Shown here one piece after another: positions 42,008 through 47,520 of a stretch of DNA of 64,000 nucleotides (its first letter is position 1; each line of letters begins with the position of its first letter). Under the pieces are notes generated by a model. It saw only the letters and a program-made list of their open reading frames with translations, was not told the DNA's origin and ran no database searches. The stretch comes from JACCZX01 sp963791315 (lineage in GTDB: Bacteria > Pseudomonadota > Gammaproteobacteria > Burkholderiales > Burkholderiaceae_F): the NCBI GenBank assembly GCA_963791315.1, contig CAWBRQ010000007.1, positions 124,001 to 188,000 of the forward strand, written 5' to 3'. The translations under genes were made by a program, and so were the position numbers.

Positions 42008-42051
42008 CCACCGGTGGCAGGTATGCGTACGCGCATACCGGTCGCCGGTGG
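42008..42051 (+). other. Two-tier hairpin in the array leader
   Basis: Outer arms CCACCGG (42008-42014) and CCGGTGG (42045-42051) enclose a perfect inner stem GGTATGCG-TACG-CGCATACC (42020-42039). Length and CCA-like ends recall a tRNA-sized element, but there are no D, anticodon or T arms. Confidence 0.65.
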
Positions 42052-42054
42052 CGA

Positions 42055-42104
42055 GGCTGACATTCGTCAGCCGCTTGCAAAGAATCGCAGGCTGCTGACG
42101 AATG
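42055..42104 (+). promoter_or_regulatory. Mutually exclusive leader hairpins
   Basis: GGCTGAC-ATTC-GTCAGCC (42055-42072) forms one hairpin. Its second half CATTCGTCAG (42061-42070) is also perfectly complementary to CTGACGAATG (42095-42104). The two folds cannot coexist, which is the layout of an RNA switch or attenuator just before the first tRNA-like gene. Confidence 0.55.
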
Positions 42105-42105
42105 C

Positions 42106-42182
42106 GCCCTTCGAGCCAGATGCGACGGCGCTCGCCTTGTAAGCGAGAGAAGACCAGGTTGGATTCCGTGGGAAGGGCGCCA
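42106..42182 (+). tRNA. tRNA-Thr(TGT)-like, degenerate T arm
   Basis: Acceptor GCCCTTC/GAAGGGC, discriminator G and encoded CCA. Anticodon arm CTCGC-CTTGTAA-GCGAG gives TGT. The T stem CCAGG/CGTGG has one mismatch and an 8-base loop TTGGATTC lacking the TTCRA motif. Confidence 0.72.
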
Positions 42183-42193
42183 ACATCTTCAAT

Positions 42194-42266
42194 ACCTCGT
42201 CCGGTGGATCCGGCGTTGCGGCTACGAACCGCGATAAATGGCGTTCGATTCGTCAACGAGGTTCCA
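42194..42266 (+). tRNA. tRNA-Arg(ACG)
   Basis: Acceptor ACCTCGT/ACGAGGT, discriminator T, CCA encoded. Anticodon loop CTACGAA gives ACG. T loop TTCGATT is canonical. The D arm is unusually short (around GGTGGATCC). Confidence 0.75.
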
Positions 42267-42270
42267 ACTT

Positions 42271-42345
42271 TGACCCGTGGCGTAATGGCAGCGCAGCGGT
42301 CTCTTAAACCGTCAGGTCTTGGTTCAAGTCCAAGCGGGTCAACCA
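42271..42345 (+). tRNA. tRNA-Lys(CTT)
   Basis: Acceptor TGACCCG/CGGGTCA, A73, CCA. Anticodon arm GCGGT-CTCTTAA-ACCGT gives CTT. T arm CTTGG-TTCAAGT-CCAAG is canonical. D stem has 3 bp. Confidence 0.85.
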
Positions 42346-42353
42346 GTTCATCA

Positions 42354-42438
42354 TTCCGCGATGGCTGATACGGCAAGGCAGCGCACTGTTAATGCGTTTG
42401 ATAGTGGTTCGAAGCTGGGGCCACTCTCGCGGGAGCCA
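42354..42438 (+). tRNA. tRNA-Asn(GTT)-like, abnormal T arm
   Basis: Acceptor TTCCGCG/CGCGGGA with G73 and CCA. Anticodon arm GCGCA-CTGTTAA-TGCGT gives GTT. The T arm AGTGG...CCACT has a 13-base loop that contains TTCGAAG, plus two extra bases before the acceptor. D stem is weak. Confidence 0.65.
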
Positions 42439-42450
42439 ACGTTTTCCTCC

Positions 42451-42487
42451 CGGGATGAAACCGCCACGGACGGCGCATCCCGGTTTC
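42451..42487 (+). other. Possible H-type pseudoknot between tRNA-like genes
   Basis: CGGGAT(G) at 42451-42457 pairs with (C)ATCCCG at 42476-42482. The nested-out-of-order GAAACCG (42457-42463) pairs with CGGTTTC (42481-42487). Order A-B-A'-B' is a pseudoknot, with one to two bases shared between stems. The rest of 42439-42553 shows no tRNA that I can recognise. Confidence 0.4.
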
Positions 42488-42553
42488 GCAGGCGAGGCCA
42501 GTCTGCGAAGCAGCGGTCCGGCGTCGCATGCGACGGCTGCAGGGCTTCGATGC

Positions 42554-42626
42554 TGCCGTATAGCTCAGTCAGAGCGATCGCCCGATAAGCGATAGGTCCT
42601 TGGTGAGACTCCAAGTGCGGCAACCA
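42554..42626 (+). tRNA. tRNA-Ile(GAT)-like lacking U33 and the elbow motifs
   Basis: Acceptor TGCCGTA/TGCGGCA, A73, CCA. Anticodon arm ATCGC-CCGATAA-GCGAT gives GAT, but position 33 is C, not the universal U. D loop AGTCA has no GG. T loop TGAGACT has no TTC. Stems are intact, so this is a folded but non-standard tRNA. Confidence 0.7.
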
Positions 42627-42631
42627 ACATG

Positions 42632-42707
42632 CAGGGTGTAGCTCAGCTGGAAGAGTGCCGGCGTCGGAAGCCGGAGGCCGCTGGATCGTATCCAGCCACC
42701 CTGACCA
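42632..42707 (+). tRNA. tRNA-Pro(CGG)-like
   Basis: Acceptor CAGGGTG/CACCCTG, A73, CCA. Anticodon arm CCGGC-GTCGGAA-GCCGG gives CGG. T loop ATCGTAT has 54 and 58 changed together (T54/A58 to A54/T58). Confidence 0.78.
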
Positions 42708-42715
42708 ATAACGAT

Positions 42716-42791
42716 GGCGATTGTGGTGTAGTGGTCTGCATCGCGCGCTGTGAACGCGCTGGCCCCGGATCGAAACCGGGCGATCGCCCCA
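42716..42791 (+). tRNA. tRNA-His(GTG)-like with encoded G-1:C73
   Basis: Acceptor GCGATTG/CGATCGC plus an extra G at -1 opposite C73, the histidine identity element, then CCA. Anticodon arm GCGCG-CTGTGAA-CGCGC gives GTG. T loop ATCGAAA deviates at position 54. Confidence 0.8.
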
Positions 42792-42800
42792 GAGTCTTAA

Positions 42801-42880
42801 CCCCAACTGACGGGAATCTCGGGATACCTCGCTGTCTCAGAAACAGCGGCTTCTGCGTTCGAATCGCAGGTTGGGGACCA
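42801..42880 (+). tRNA. tRNA-Leu(CAG)-like with a short (class I) variable loop
   Basis: Acceptor CCCCAAC/GTTGGGG, A73, CCA. Anticodon arm GCTGT-CTCAGAA-ACAGC gives CAG. T arm CTGCG-TTCGAAT-CGCAG is canonical. The variable region is only GGCTT, whereas bacterial tRNA-Leu has a long variable arm. The D arm is expanded and poorly paired. Confidence 0.75.
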
Positions 42881-42882
42881 AT

Positions 42883-42958
42883 TGCAGGCGTGAGGGCTGG
42901 CGTCCTCAGCGGTTTCATAAGCCGCGCTCGCTCGGTTCGATCCCGAGGCCTGCAACCA
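42883..42958 (+). tRNA. tRNA-Met(CAT)
   Basis: Acceptor TGCAGGC/GCCTGCA, A73, CCA. D stem GAGG/CCTC. Anticodon arm GCGGT-TTCATAA-GCCGC gives CAT. T arm CTCGG-TTCGATC-CCGAG is canonical. It could be elongator Met or an Ile(k2CAT) type. Confidence 0.82.
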
Positions 42959-43078
42959 ATCCTTTGAATTGGACCCGAAGGTGGTCCATTTAATCGCGCC
43001 GCAATTCCGAATCTCGCAACTACATAACCGCTCGCTCGCCGTATATCCAGATGGACTATCCGTCGAAGGACACCGCTT

Positions 43079-43414
43079 ATGAAATACGGCAAACATCTGT
43101 GGAAGGGTCTGCTGCTTGGCTCGATTCTCTTGGTTAGCCTGTCAGTTGCTCGGGCTGAGGAGGAACCGGTTGCGACCGGAACTCGCGGAGATCGAATAGA
43201 CCTGTACGACGAGCAGGGTTCGATCTGCCCCGAGGGCTTGAAGCGCGCGGTTTATTCGTATCTGGCGCCAAGCCCGCTTGCGGGCGAAACAGTCGAGGGG
43301 TGTTGGCGTGCGGACAGCAGGCGCGTATTTATGGCGTTCGCCGATGGTGATCGCGGCGCCCTCGATCTGGATGTTTTTACCTGGCGTGGCAGTCATCCTG
43401 GTCAACGGTTGTAG
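43079..43414 (+). CDS. Small secreted protein of unknown function inside the tRNA-like array
   Basis: The protein has 111 residues with a clear signal peptide (MKYGKHLWKGLLLGSILLVS, cleavage about residue 26 at ARA). The mature part of about 85 residues has two cysteines (in SICPEGLKRA and EGCWRADSRR) likely to form a disulfide, and the segments RIDLYDEQGSICPEGLKRAV and VFMAFADGDRGALDLDVFTW. I recall similar short exported proteins in Betaproteobacteria and their prophages, none with a known function. A Shine-Dalgarno (GAAGGA at 43066) precedes it, and a terminator follows at 43470. It interrupts the tRNA-like genes. Confidence 0.72.
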   Translation: MKYGKHLWKGLLLGSILLVSLSVARAEEEPVATGTRGDRIDLYDEQGSICPEGLKRAVYSYLAPSPLAGETVEGCWRADSRRVFMAFADGDRGALDLDVFTWRGSHPGQRL

Positions 43415-43469
43415 GCTTTCTGCATCGGCCAGCTGCGCCGATGCAGAGTTGATTTCGTAGGCCAGCTCT

Positions 43470-43492
43470 AAGCCGGCAGTGAGCCGGCTTTG
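43470..43492 (+). terminator. Hairpin after the small secreted protein gene
   Basis: AAGCCGGC-(AGTG A)-GCCGGCTT with a short T run (TTTGT). It is an intrinsic terminator candidate that boxA antitermination would have to pass for the second half of the array. Confidence 0.65.
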
Positions 43493-43506
43493 TCAATTCA
43501 GTACAC

Positions 43507-43600
43507 GGTAGGTTGGCCGAGTGGCAAGGCACCCCTCTGCTAAGGGAGCTAGTTGTCGATCAGCGATGACGCGCGCGTTCGATCCGCGCACCTACCTCCA
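43507..43600 (+). tRNA. tRNA-Ser(GCT)
   Basis: Class II tRNA. Acceptor GGTAGGT/ACCTACC, T73, CCA. Anticodon loop CTGCTAA gives GCT, and the stem has one C-A mismatch. Long variable arm GTTGTCG...CGATGAC. T arm GCGCG-TTCGATC-CGCGC is canonical. Confidence 0.85.
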
Positions 43601-43605
43601 AGAAT

Positions 43606-43701
43606 GGAAGCGCAAACCGATTGGCGACGGTGCCCGTCTTGAAAACGGTGTGAGCTGCAATTCAGCGGCCTTGGGCGTTCGACTCGACCCCGCTTCCGCC
43701 A
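43606..43701 (+). tRNA. tRNA-Ser(TGA)-like
   Basis: Class II tRNA. Acceptor GGAAGCG/CGCTTCC, G73, CCA. Anticodon loop CTTGAAA gives TGA. Variable arm GCTG-CAATT-CAGC. T arm GGGCG-TTCGACT-CGACC has a mismatch and one extra base before the acceptor. Confidence 0.75.
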
Positions 43702-43706
43702 AAGTC

Positions 43707-43782
43707 GAACCGCTCGACTTCTGGTGAGGTCACCAGACTTTCAATCTGGTCAGACGGGTTCGATCCCCGTGCGGTTTGCCCA
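43707..43782 (+). tRNA. tRNA-Glu(TTC)-like
   Basis: Acceptor GAACCGC/GCGGTTT. Anticodon arm CCAGA-CTTTCAA-TCTGG gives TTC. T arm ACGGG-TTCGATC-CCCGT is canonical. After G73 the end reads CCCA, one C more than CCA. Confidence 0.78.
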
Positions 43783-43786
43783 GTGA

Positions 43787-43863
43787 CGCGGCGTCGCCAA
43801 GAGGCCTAAGGCACCTGGCTCTGAACCAGGCATTCGTAGGTTCGACTCCTACCGCCGCTGCCA
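43787..43863 (+). tRNA. tRNA-Gln(CTG)
   Basis: Acceptor CGCGGCG/CGCCGCT (first pair mismatched), G73, CCA. D stem GCC/GGC. Anticodon arm CCTGG-CTCTGAA-CCAGG gives CTG. T arm GTAGG-TTCGACT-CCTAC is canonical. Confidence 0.82.
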
Positions 43864-43879
43864 GATTGTTCTTGATATC

Positions 43880-43955
43880 GCATCCCAAGCTGACCAGGTG
43901 GCAGCGCCGGTTTGAAGCACCGGAGGGTGTGGCTCGATACCACAGGGATGCACCA
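43880..43955 (+). tRNA. tRNA-Phe(GAA)-like
   Basis: Acceptor GCATCCC/GGGATGC, A73, CCA. D stem GCTG/CAGC. Anticodon arm CCGGT-TTGAAGC-ACCGG gives GAA with G37, where A37 is usual. T arm TGTGG-CTCGATA-CCACA with C54. Confidence 0.76.
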
Positions 43956-43960
43956 AACAC

Positions 43961-44035
43961 GGCGCATTGACGTAGACGGATGCGTACCCGGCTGTCGACC
44001 GGAGGAGAGCGGATCAATGCCGCTATGCGCCGCCA
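43961..44035 (+). tRNA. tRNA-Asp(GTC)-like, degenerate T loop
   Basis: Acceptor GGCGCAT/ATGCGCC, G73, CCA. D stem ACG/CGT. Anticodon loop CTGTCGA gives GTC, with one mismatch in its stem. T arm AGCGG-ATCAATG-CCGCT has a non-standard loop. Confidence 0.72.
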
Positions 44036-44041
44036 GCTTTA

Positions 44042-44118
44042 GCTCGCTTAGCTCAGTTGGGAGAGCGCCTGTCTTACAAACAGGAGGCCGCTGGATCGAA
44101 ACCTAGCAGCGAGCACCA
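44042..44118 (+). tRNA. tRNA-Val(TAC)-like, 8-base T loop
   Basis: Acceptor GCTCGCT/AGCGAGC, A73, CCA. D stem GCTC/GAGC. Anticodon arm CCTGT-CTTACAA-ACAGG gives TAC. T stem GCTGG/CTAGC with loop ATCGAAAC. Only 28 bases separate it from the rtcB start. Confidence 0.8.
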
Positions 44119-44146
44119 ATGTCTACACTTTCTGATGGAGAACGTC

Positions 44147-45355
44147 ATGGATCTCAACGCATTGAAAAACGTCCGCGCCTGGACGAGCGGCGTGGAGGTC
44201 GAGTACGACGCGGTCGCGCAGGTGAAAAACATCGCATCGCTGCCGATCGTCGCAGGTCACGTCGCGATCATGCCGGACGTGCATCTCGGCAAGGGCGCGA
44301 CGGTGGGTTCGGTGATTCCGACACGCGGCGCGATCATTCCGGCGGCCGTCGGCGTCGACATCGGCTGCGGTATGTGCGCAGTGCGCACAGTGTTGACCGC
44401 GAACGACTTGCCGGATTCTCTGGGCAAGATTCGTTCGGCGATCGAAGCGCGCGTTCCGGTCGGATTTTCCGCGCACGACAAGCCGGTCAGCACGCACGGC
44501 GAAGGCCTGTTCGGCATCGCGTTGAAGCGCAAGGGCGACGAGCTGTACGACCGCTACCAGCGCCTGCGCATCATGGATCGCGTCGGCAAGTTCGATCACA
44601 AGCGCGTCTGGAATCAGGTCGGCACGCTCGGCGGCGGCAACCATTTCGTTGAGCTCTGCCTCGACGAATCGGATGCGGTGTGGATCATGCTGCACTCGGG
44701 CTCACGCAACGTCGGCAAGACGATCGGCGAAACTGCGATCGGCATGGCGCGCGAGATGGCCGTCAAGCACCATCGCCACCTGCCCGACCGTGACCTGGCG
44801 TGGCTCGACGAAGGCTCGACGGAATTTGATGAGTACGTCGAAGGTCTGCGTTGGTCGCAGGACTACGCAGCGCACAACCGCAACTTGATGCTCCACTCCG
44901 TGTTGAAATCCCTGCGCGAGGACTTCGGACGCGAGATCGGCACCAGCGAGCACGCGGTGAACTGCCACCACAACTACAGCTCGCTCGAGGAACACTTCGG
45001 CGAGCAGGTGTGGATCACGCGCAAGGGTGCGGTGTCGGCGCGCGCCGGCGAGCTCGGCATCATTCCGGGCAGCATGGGTGCACGCTCGTTCATCGTGCGC
45101 GGCAAGGGCAACGCGGCCGCGTACAGCTCGTGCTCGCACGGAGCCGGGCGTCGCTTGTCGCGCAACGCGGCCAAGCGCCAGTTCACGCTCGACGATCTGC
45201 GCAAGCAGACCGAAGGCGTCGAATGTCGCAAGGACGCGGGCGTGCTCGACGAAATCCCGGGCGCGTACAAGGACATCGACGCAGTGATGGCCGCGCAGGC
45301 CGATCTGGTCGAAGTCGTGCACACGCTGAAGCAGATCATGTGCATCAAGGGCTAG
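44147..45355 (+). CDS. rtcB: RNA-splicing ligase RtcB
   Basis: RtcB is a Mn2+/GTP-dependent ligase that seals 2',3'-cyclic-phosphate (or 3'-phosphate) and 5'-OH RNA ends, such as those made by anticodon nucleases. I chose the ATG at 44147 (GGAG eight bases upstream), giving 402 residues. The longer open frame runs into the tRNA-Val-like gene. Active-site motifs are complete: VGVDIGCGMCAVR (Asp71, Cys74), LGGGNHFVEL (Asn165, His166), LHSGSRNVGK (His183), CHHNYSS (His275) and the GMP-accepting histidine in SCSHGAGRRLSR (His331). There is no rtcA, rtcR or archease in the window. It lies downstream of the tRNA-like array on the same strand, so its mRNA probably includes tRNA precursors. Confidence 0.97.
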   Translation: MDLNALKNVRAWTSGVEVEYDAVAQVKNIASLPIVAGHVAIMPDVHLGKGATVGSVIPTRGAIIPAAVGVDIGCGMCAVRTVLTANDLPDSLGKIRSAIEARVPVGFSAHDKPVSTHGEGLFGIALKRKGDELYDRYQRLRIMDRVGKFDHKRVWNQVGTLGGGNHFVELCLDESDAVWIMLHSGSRNVGKTIGETAIGMAREMAVKHHRHLPDRDLAWLDEGSTEFDEYVEGLRWSQDYAAHNRNLMLHSVLKSLREDFGREIGTSEHAVNCHHNYSSLEEHFGEQVWITRKGAVSARAGELGIIPGSMGARSFIVRGKGNAAAYSSCSHGAGRRLSRNAAKRQFTLDDLRKQTEGVECRKDAGVLDEIPGAYKDIDAVMAAQADLVEVVHTLKQIMCIKG

Positions 45356-45389
45356 GCGTCGTCGTGAATATTCAGTAGTTGAGCGGCAG

Positions 45390-45416
45390 AACGGTCGGCG
45401 GCGCACGCCGACCGTT
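45390..45416 (+). terminator. Perfect 11-bp hairpin after rtcB
   Basis: AACGGTCGGCG-GCGCA-CGCCGACCGTT begins 35 bases after the rtcB stop. It has no T run, so it may terminate with Rho or act as an mRNA end stabiliser. Confidence 0.6.
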
Positions 45417-45551
45417 CGCCCTACCGTGCAGTCCGTGAATGGCTCGCTACCGAGCACTCTGTTTCAATCGTAAGAATCAGGGAGGGCATCGGAAATGATT
45501 GCGTTGCGGGCGTCGTTCACGATGACATCACTGAAAACCGAGAGGCATGCC

Positions 45552-45746
45552 ATGAGACAGGTACAAGACGACCGGAACCCCGCCACCCGATTGCTGGATC
45601 TTCGGTTCAACTACATCCCGGCCGCGGCGACCGACATCGCAGCGACCTGGAGGCGCTTCGGATTTGATCCGCACGCGAACAAGCAACGCCGCGAACAGCT
45701 TAGAAACAGTATCTCCGGCCCCGCGGCTGCATTAATCGCATCGTAA
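45552..45746 (+). CDS. Small protein of unknown function between rtcB and slipin
   Basis: The protein has 64 residues if started at the ATG at 45552 (AGAGG six bases upstream). An earlier ATG at 45495 with GGAGG is also usable and would add 19 residues. The central motif LDLRFNYIPAAATDIAATW followed by RRFGFDPH looks conserved and amphipathic. The ends are polar. I recall short betaproteobacterial proteins with a similar YVPAxATDVxxTWRRFG core, none with a known role. There is no signal peptide or membrane helix. Its position suggests a partner of the rtcB/slipin unit. Confidence 0.65.
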   Translation: MRQVQDDRNPATRLLDLRFNYIPAAATDIAATWRRFGFDPHANKQRREQLRNSISGPAAALIAS

Positions 45747-45891
45747 GTATTTCGATCCGCTGTCGCGGGTCCACCTAATTCTCTCGGCAAGCTGCCGTCA
45801 GCGGGCCAGCCTCGTGAGTGCTGCCTGGTGCGCACGCCCGTCCCGTACGTCGGACGCGCGCATACCGCGGCAAGGCGTCGAGTGAATGCAT

Positions 45892-45976
45892 CGTGATTTG
45901 GCGCAGAGGTAGCGCGCGCGTCTTATCGAGAAAATAAGCACGCGAGGAGAAGGTTCGACTCCTTCATTCACGACCA
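45892..45976 (+). tRNA. tRNA-like gene with a doubled anticodon stem
   Basis: Acceptor CGTGATT/ATTCACG (one T-T mismatch), A73, CCA. D stem GCGC/GCGC. T arm GAAGG-TTCGACT-CCTTC is canonical. The anticodon arm CGCGT/ACGCG encloses 18 bases instead of 7, which themselves form CTTAT-CGAGAAA-ATAAG. The arm is thus a ten-pair helix with one bulged C. No standard anticodon can be assigned; the apical loop would read AGA. Confidence 0.7.
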
Positions 45977-46047
45977 CTCCCTAGCTCAGTGGGTAGAGCA
46001 ACGGTCTGATAAACCGTGAGTCGCGGGTTCGACTCCCGCGGGATATC
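45977..46047 (+). tRNA. tRNA-Ile(GAT)-like with broken acceptor stem
   Basis: D arm GCTC/GAGC, anticodon arm ACGGT-CTGATAA-ACCGT (GAT) and T arm GCGGG-TTCGACT-CCCGC are canonical. The acceptor 3' half GGGATAT pairs with at most four bases of the 5' side, and no CCA follows (CCCTGG). It directly abuts the CCA of the previous tRNA-like gene. Confidence 0.7.
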
Positions 46048-46339
46048 CCTGGAAAGGGCTTTGCTTCACAACCCGGGAAGGCCTCGGTGGCTCGATCGTG
46101 AGTTGCACTTCGGTGCGATGAGCGTTCGGACTGCACCGCCCGCTCGGCCTGCGCTACGGCAGCGCATCACTTCGAAACGGTCCCCGTTGATTGGCACGTC
46201 GCTCACCGAGCTTGCTCGCGCATCGCTCAAGCGTCGTGGCGTCGGCGCGTCCGTCTTCCTCGTGATGCAAAACCGCGGCCCGCCGTTCGGTCGGGAGGCC
46301 CGCTCCCATTTTCATCAATCGTTCTTTAGGAGAAAAACC

Positions 46340-47473
46340 ATGTTCCGCAAGTTCCTGATCAAGAAGGACGAACGCGGACTGCTGTTTCGCAAGGGTGACT
46401 TCGTCACTGTGCTGCACGCGGGAGAGCACCGTTACTTCGATCCGTTTATGCGTCTGACTGTCGAGAAGTATCCGCTCGCGAAGACCGCGTTCGACCATCG
46501 CCTGGCCGACTACCTGCGTCATGCAGAGCCGGCGCTGATTGACCGCGAGTTCCATGTCGTCGACGTGGGTCCGACCGAAGTCGGGCTGCGCTATGAAAAC
46601 AGTCTGCTGGTCGAAGTCATTGCGCCGAATACGCACCGCCTGTACTGGAAGGGCTACATCGACGTACGCGTAGCACGCATCGACATCAGCGAAAACTTCG
46701 TGCTGCCGCATAGCCTGACGCTGCAGCTCGGAACCGCAACCGGCCGCGCGAAGGTCATCGGCGCCGAGCACGTGCTCGCAGTGCAGGTGCCGCAGCATCA
46801 CGTCGGCCTGCTGTTCGTCGACGGCAAGGTGCATCAGATGCTGCAGCCGGGTCTGCACGCGTTCTGGAAGTTCAACCGCGATCTGCGAGTTGAGCTGGTT
46901 GATCTGCGCATGCAGCCGCTAGAAGTCGCTGGACAGGAAATCCTGACCAAGGACAAGGTGGCTCTGCGCATCAACCTGAACGCCGGTGTGCGCTTCGTCG
47001 ACGTGCTGGCCGCGTTCGCGCAGCAGGCGAAGCCGCTCGACTACCTGTACCGCGAGCTGCAGTTCGGGCTGCGCGCGGCCGTCGGCACACGCACGCTCGA
47101 CGAGCTGCTCGAAGACAAGGGGTCGATCGACCGCACTGTCGCCGAGCATATCGGTGCACGCGCGCGTGCCGCCGGCATGGAAGTCGCAAGCGTCGGCGTG
47201 AAGGACATCATCCTGCCGGGCGAGATGAAGACCATCCTCGCTCGTGTGGTGGAAGCCGAAAAGGCTGCGCAGGCCAACGTGATTCGTCGTCGTGAAGAAA
47301 CGGCGGCGACGCGCAGCCTGCTCAACACCGCGAAGGTGATGGAAGACAACCCGATTGCGCTGCGAATGAAGGAGCTGGAAACGCTGGAAAAGGTCACCGA
47401 GAAGATCGACAAGATCAGTGTCTACGGTGGTCTCGACGGCGTGCTGAAGGATCTGGTGAAGATCCGCGCGTAG
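46340..47473 (+). CDS. Slipin family (SPFH/band 7) protein
   Basis: The 377-residue protein starts at 46340 after AGGAG (46328). The longer open frame crosses the last tRNA-like gene and is not coding. No N-terminal membrane hairpin is obvious (MFRKFLIKKDERGLLFRKGD). The band-7 domain occupies about 150-330, with HHVGLLFVDGKVHQMLQPGL, VALRINLNAGVRFVDVLAAF, RTLDELLEDKGSIDRTVAEH and EVASVGVKDIILPGEMK. An Ala/Glu-rich coiled-coil end follows (VVEAEKAAQANVIRRREET). SPFH proteins form ring-like membrane scaffolds. Slipin genes beside rtcB occur in bacterial RNA-repair neighbourhoods as I recall them. The mechanism is unknown. Confidence 0.92.
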   Translation: MFRKFLIKKDERGLLFRKGDFVTVLHAGEHRYFDPFMRLTVEKYPLAKTAFDHRLADYLRHAEPALIDREFHVVDVGPTEVGLRYENSLLVEVIAPNTHRLYWKGYIDVRVARIDISENFVLPHSLTLQLGTATGRAKVIGAEHVLAVQVPQHHVGLLFVDGKVHQMLQPGLHAFWKFNRDLRVELVDLRMQPLEVAGQEILTKDKVALRINLNAGVRFVDVLAAFAQQAKPLDYLYRELQFGLRAAVGTRTLDELLEDKGSIDRTVAEHIGARARAAGMEVASVGVKDIILPGEMKTILARVVEAEKAAQANVIRRREETAATRSLLNTAKVMEDNPIALRMKELETLEKVTEKIDKISVYGGLDGVLKDLVKIRA

Positions 47474-47490
47474 TTAAGAAAGTCTCGCGC

Positions 47491-47520
47491 GCCCCTCGCC
47501 GCTGTACAGCGGCGAGGGGC
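47491..47520 (+). terminator. 30-base perfect palindrome after slipin
   Basis: GCCCCTCGCCGCTGT and ACAGCGGCGAGGGGC form a perfect hairpin 17 bases after the slipin stop. It lacks a T run and probably marks the end of the rtcB/slipin unit. Confidence 0.65.

Noticed and set aside
41640..42110. Sigma-54 promoter for an RtcR-type control of rtcB
   Set aside because: No GG-N10-GC arrangement with TGGC/TTGC boxes was found in the leader, and no rtcR is present in the window.
42271..42345. Possible ochre-suppressor tRNA (anticodon TTA)
   Set aside because: Aligning the 5-bp anticodon stem GCGGT/ACCGT leaves the 7-base loop CTCTTAA, so the anticodon is CTT (Lys), not TTA.
44057..44146. Extended N terminus of RtcB
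   Set aside because: These codons overlap the tRNA-Val-like gene. The ATG at 44147 has a proper ribosome site and gives the usual family length.
46052..46325. Another tRNA-like gene before slipin
   Set aside because: Only short complementary ends (AGGCC/GGCCT) were seen, with no anticodon or T arm and no CCA.
46016..46339. Extended N terminus of the slipin
   Set aside because: The stretch overlaps the last tRNA-like gene, is Arg/Pro-rich and has no ribosome site. AGGAG precedes the ATG at 46340.
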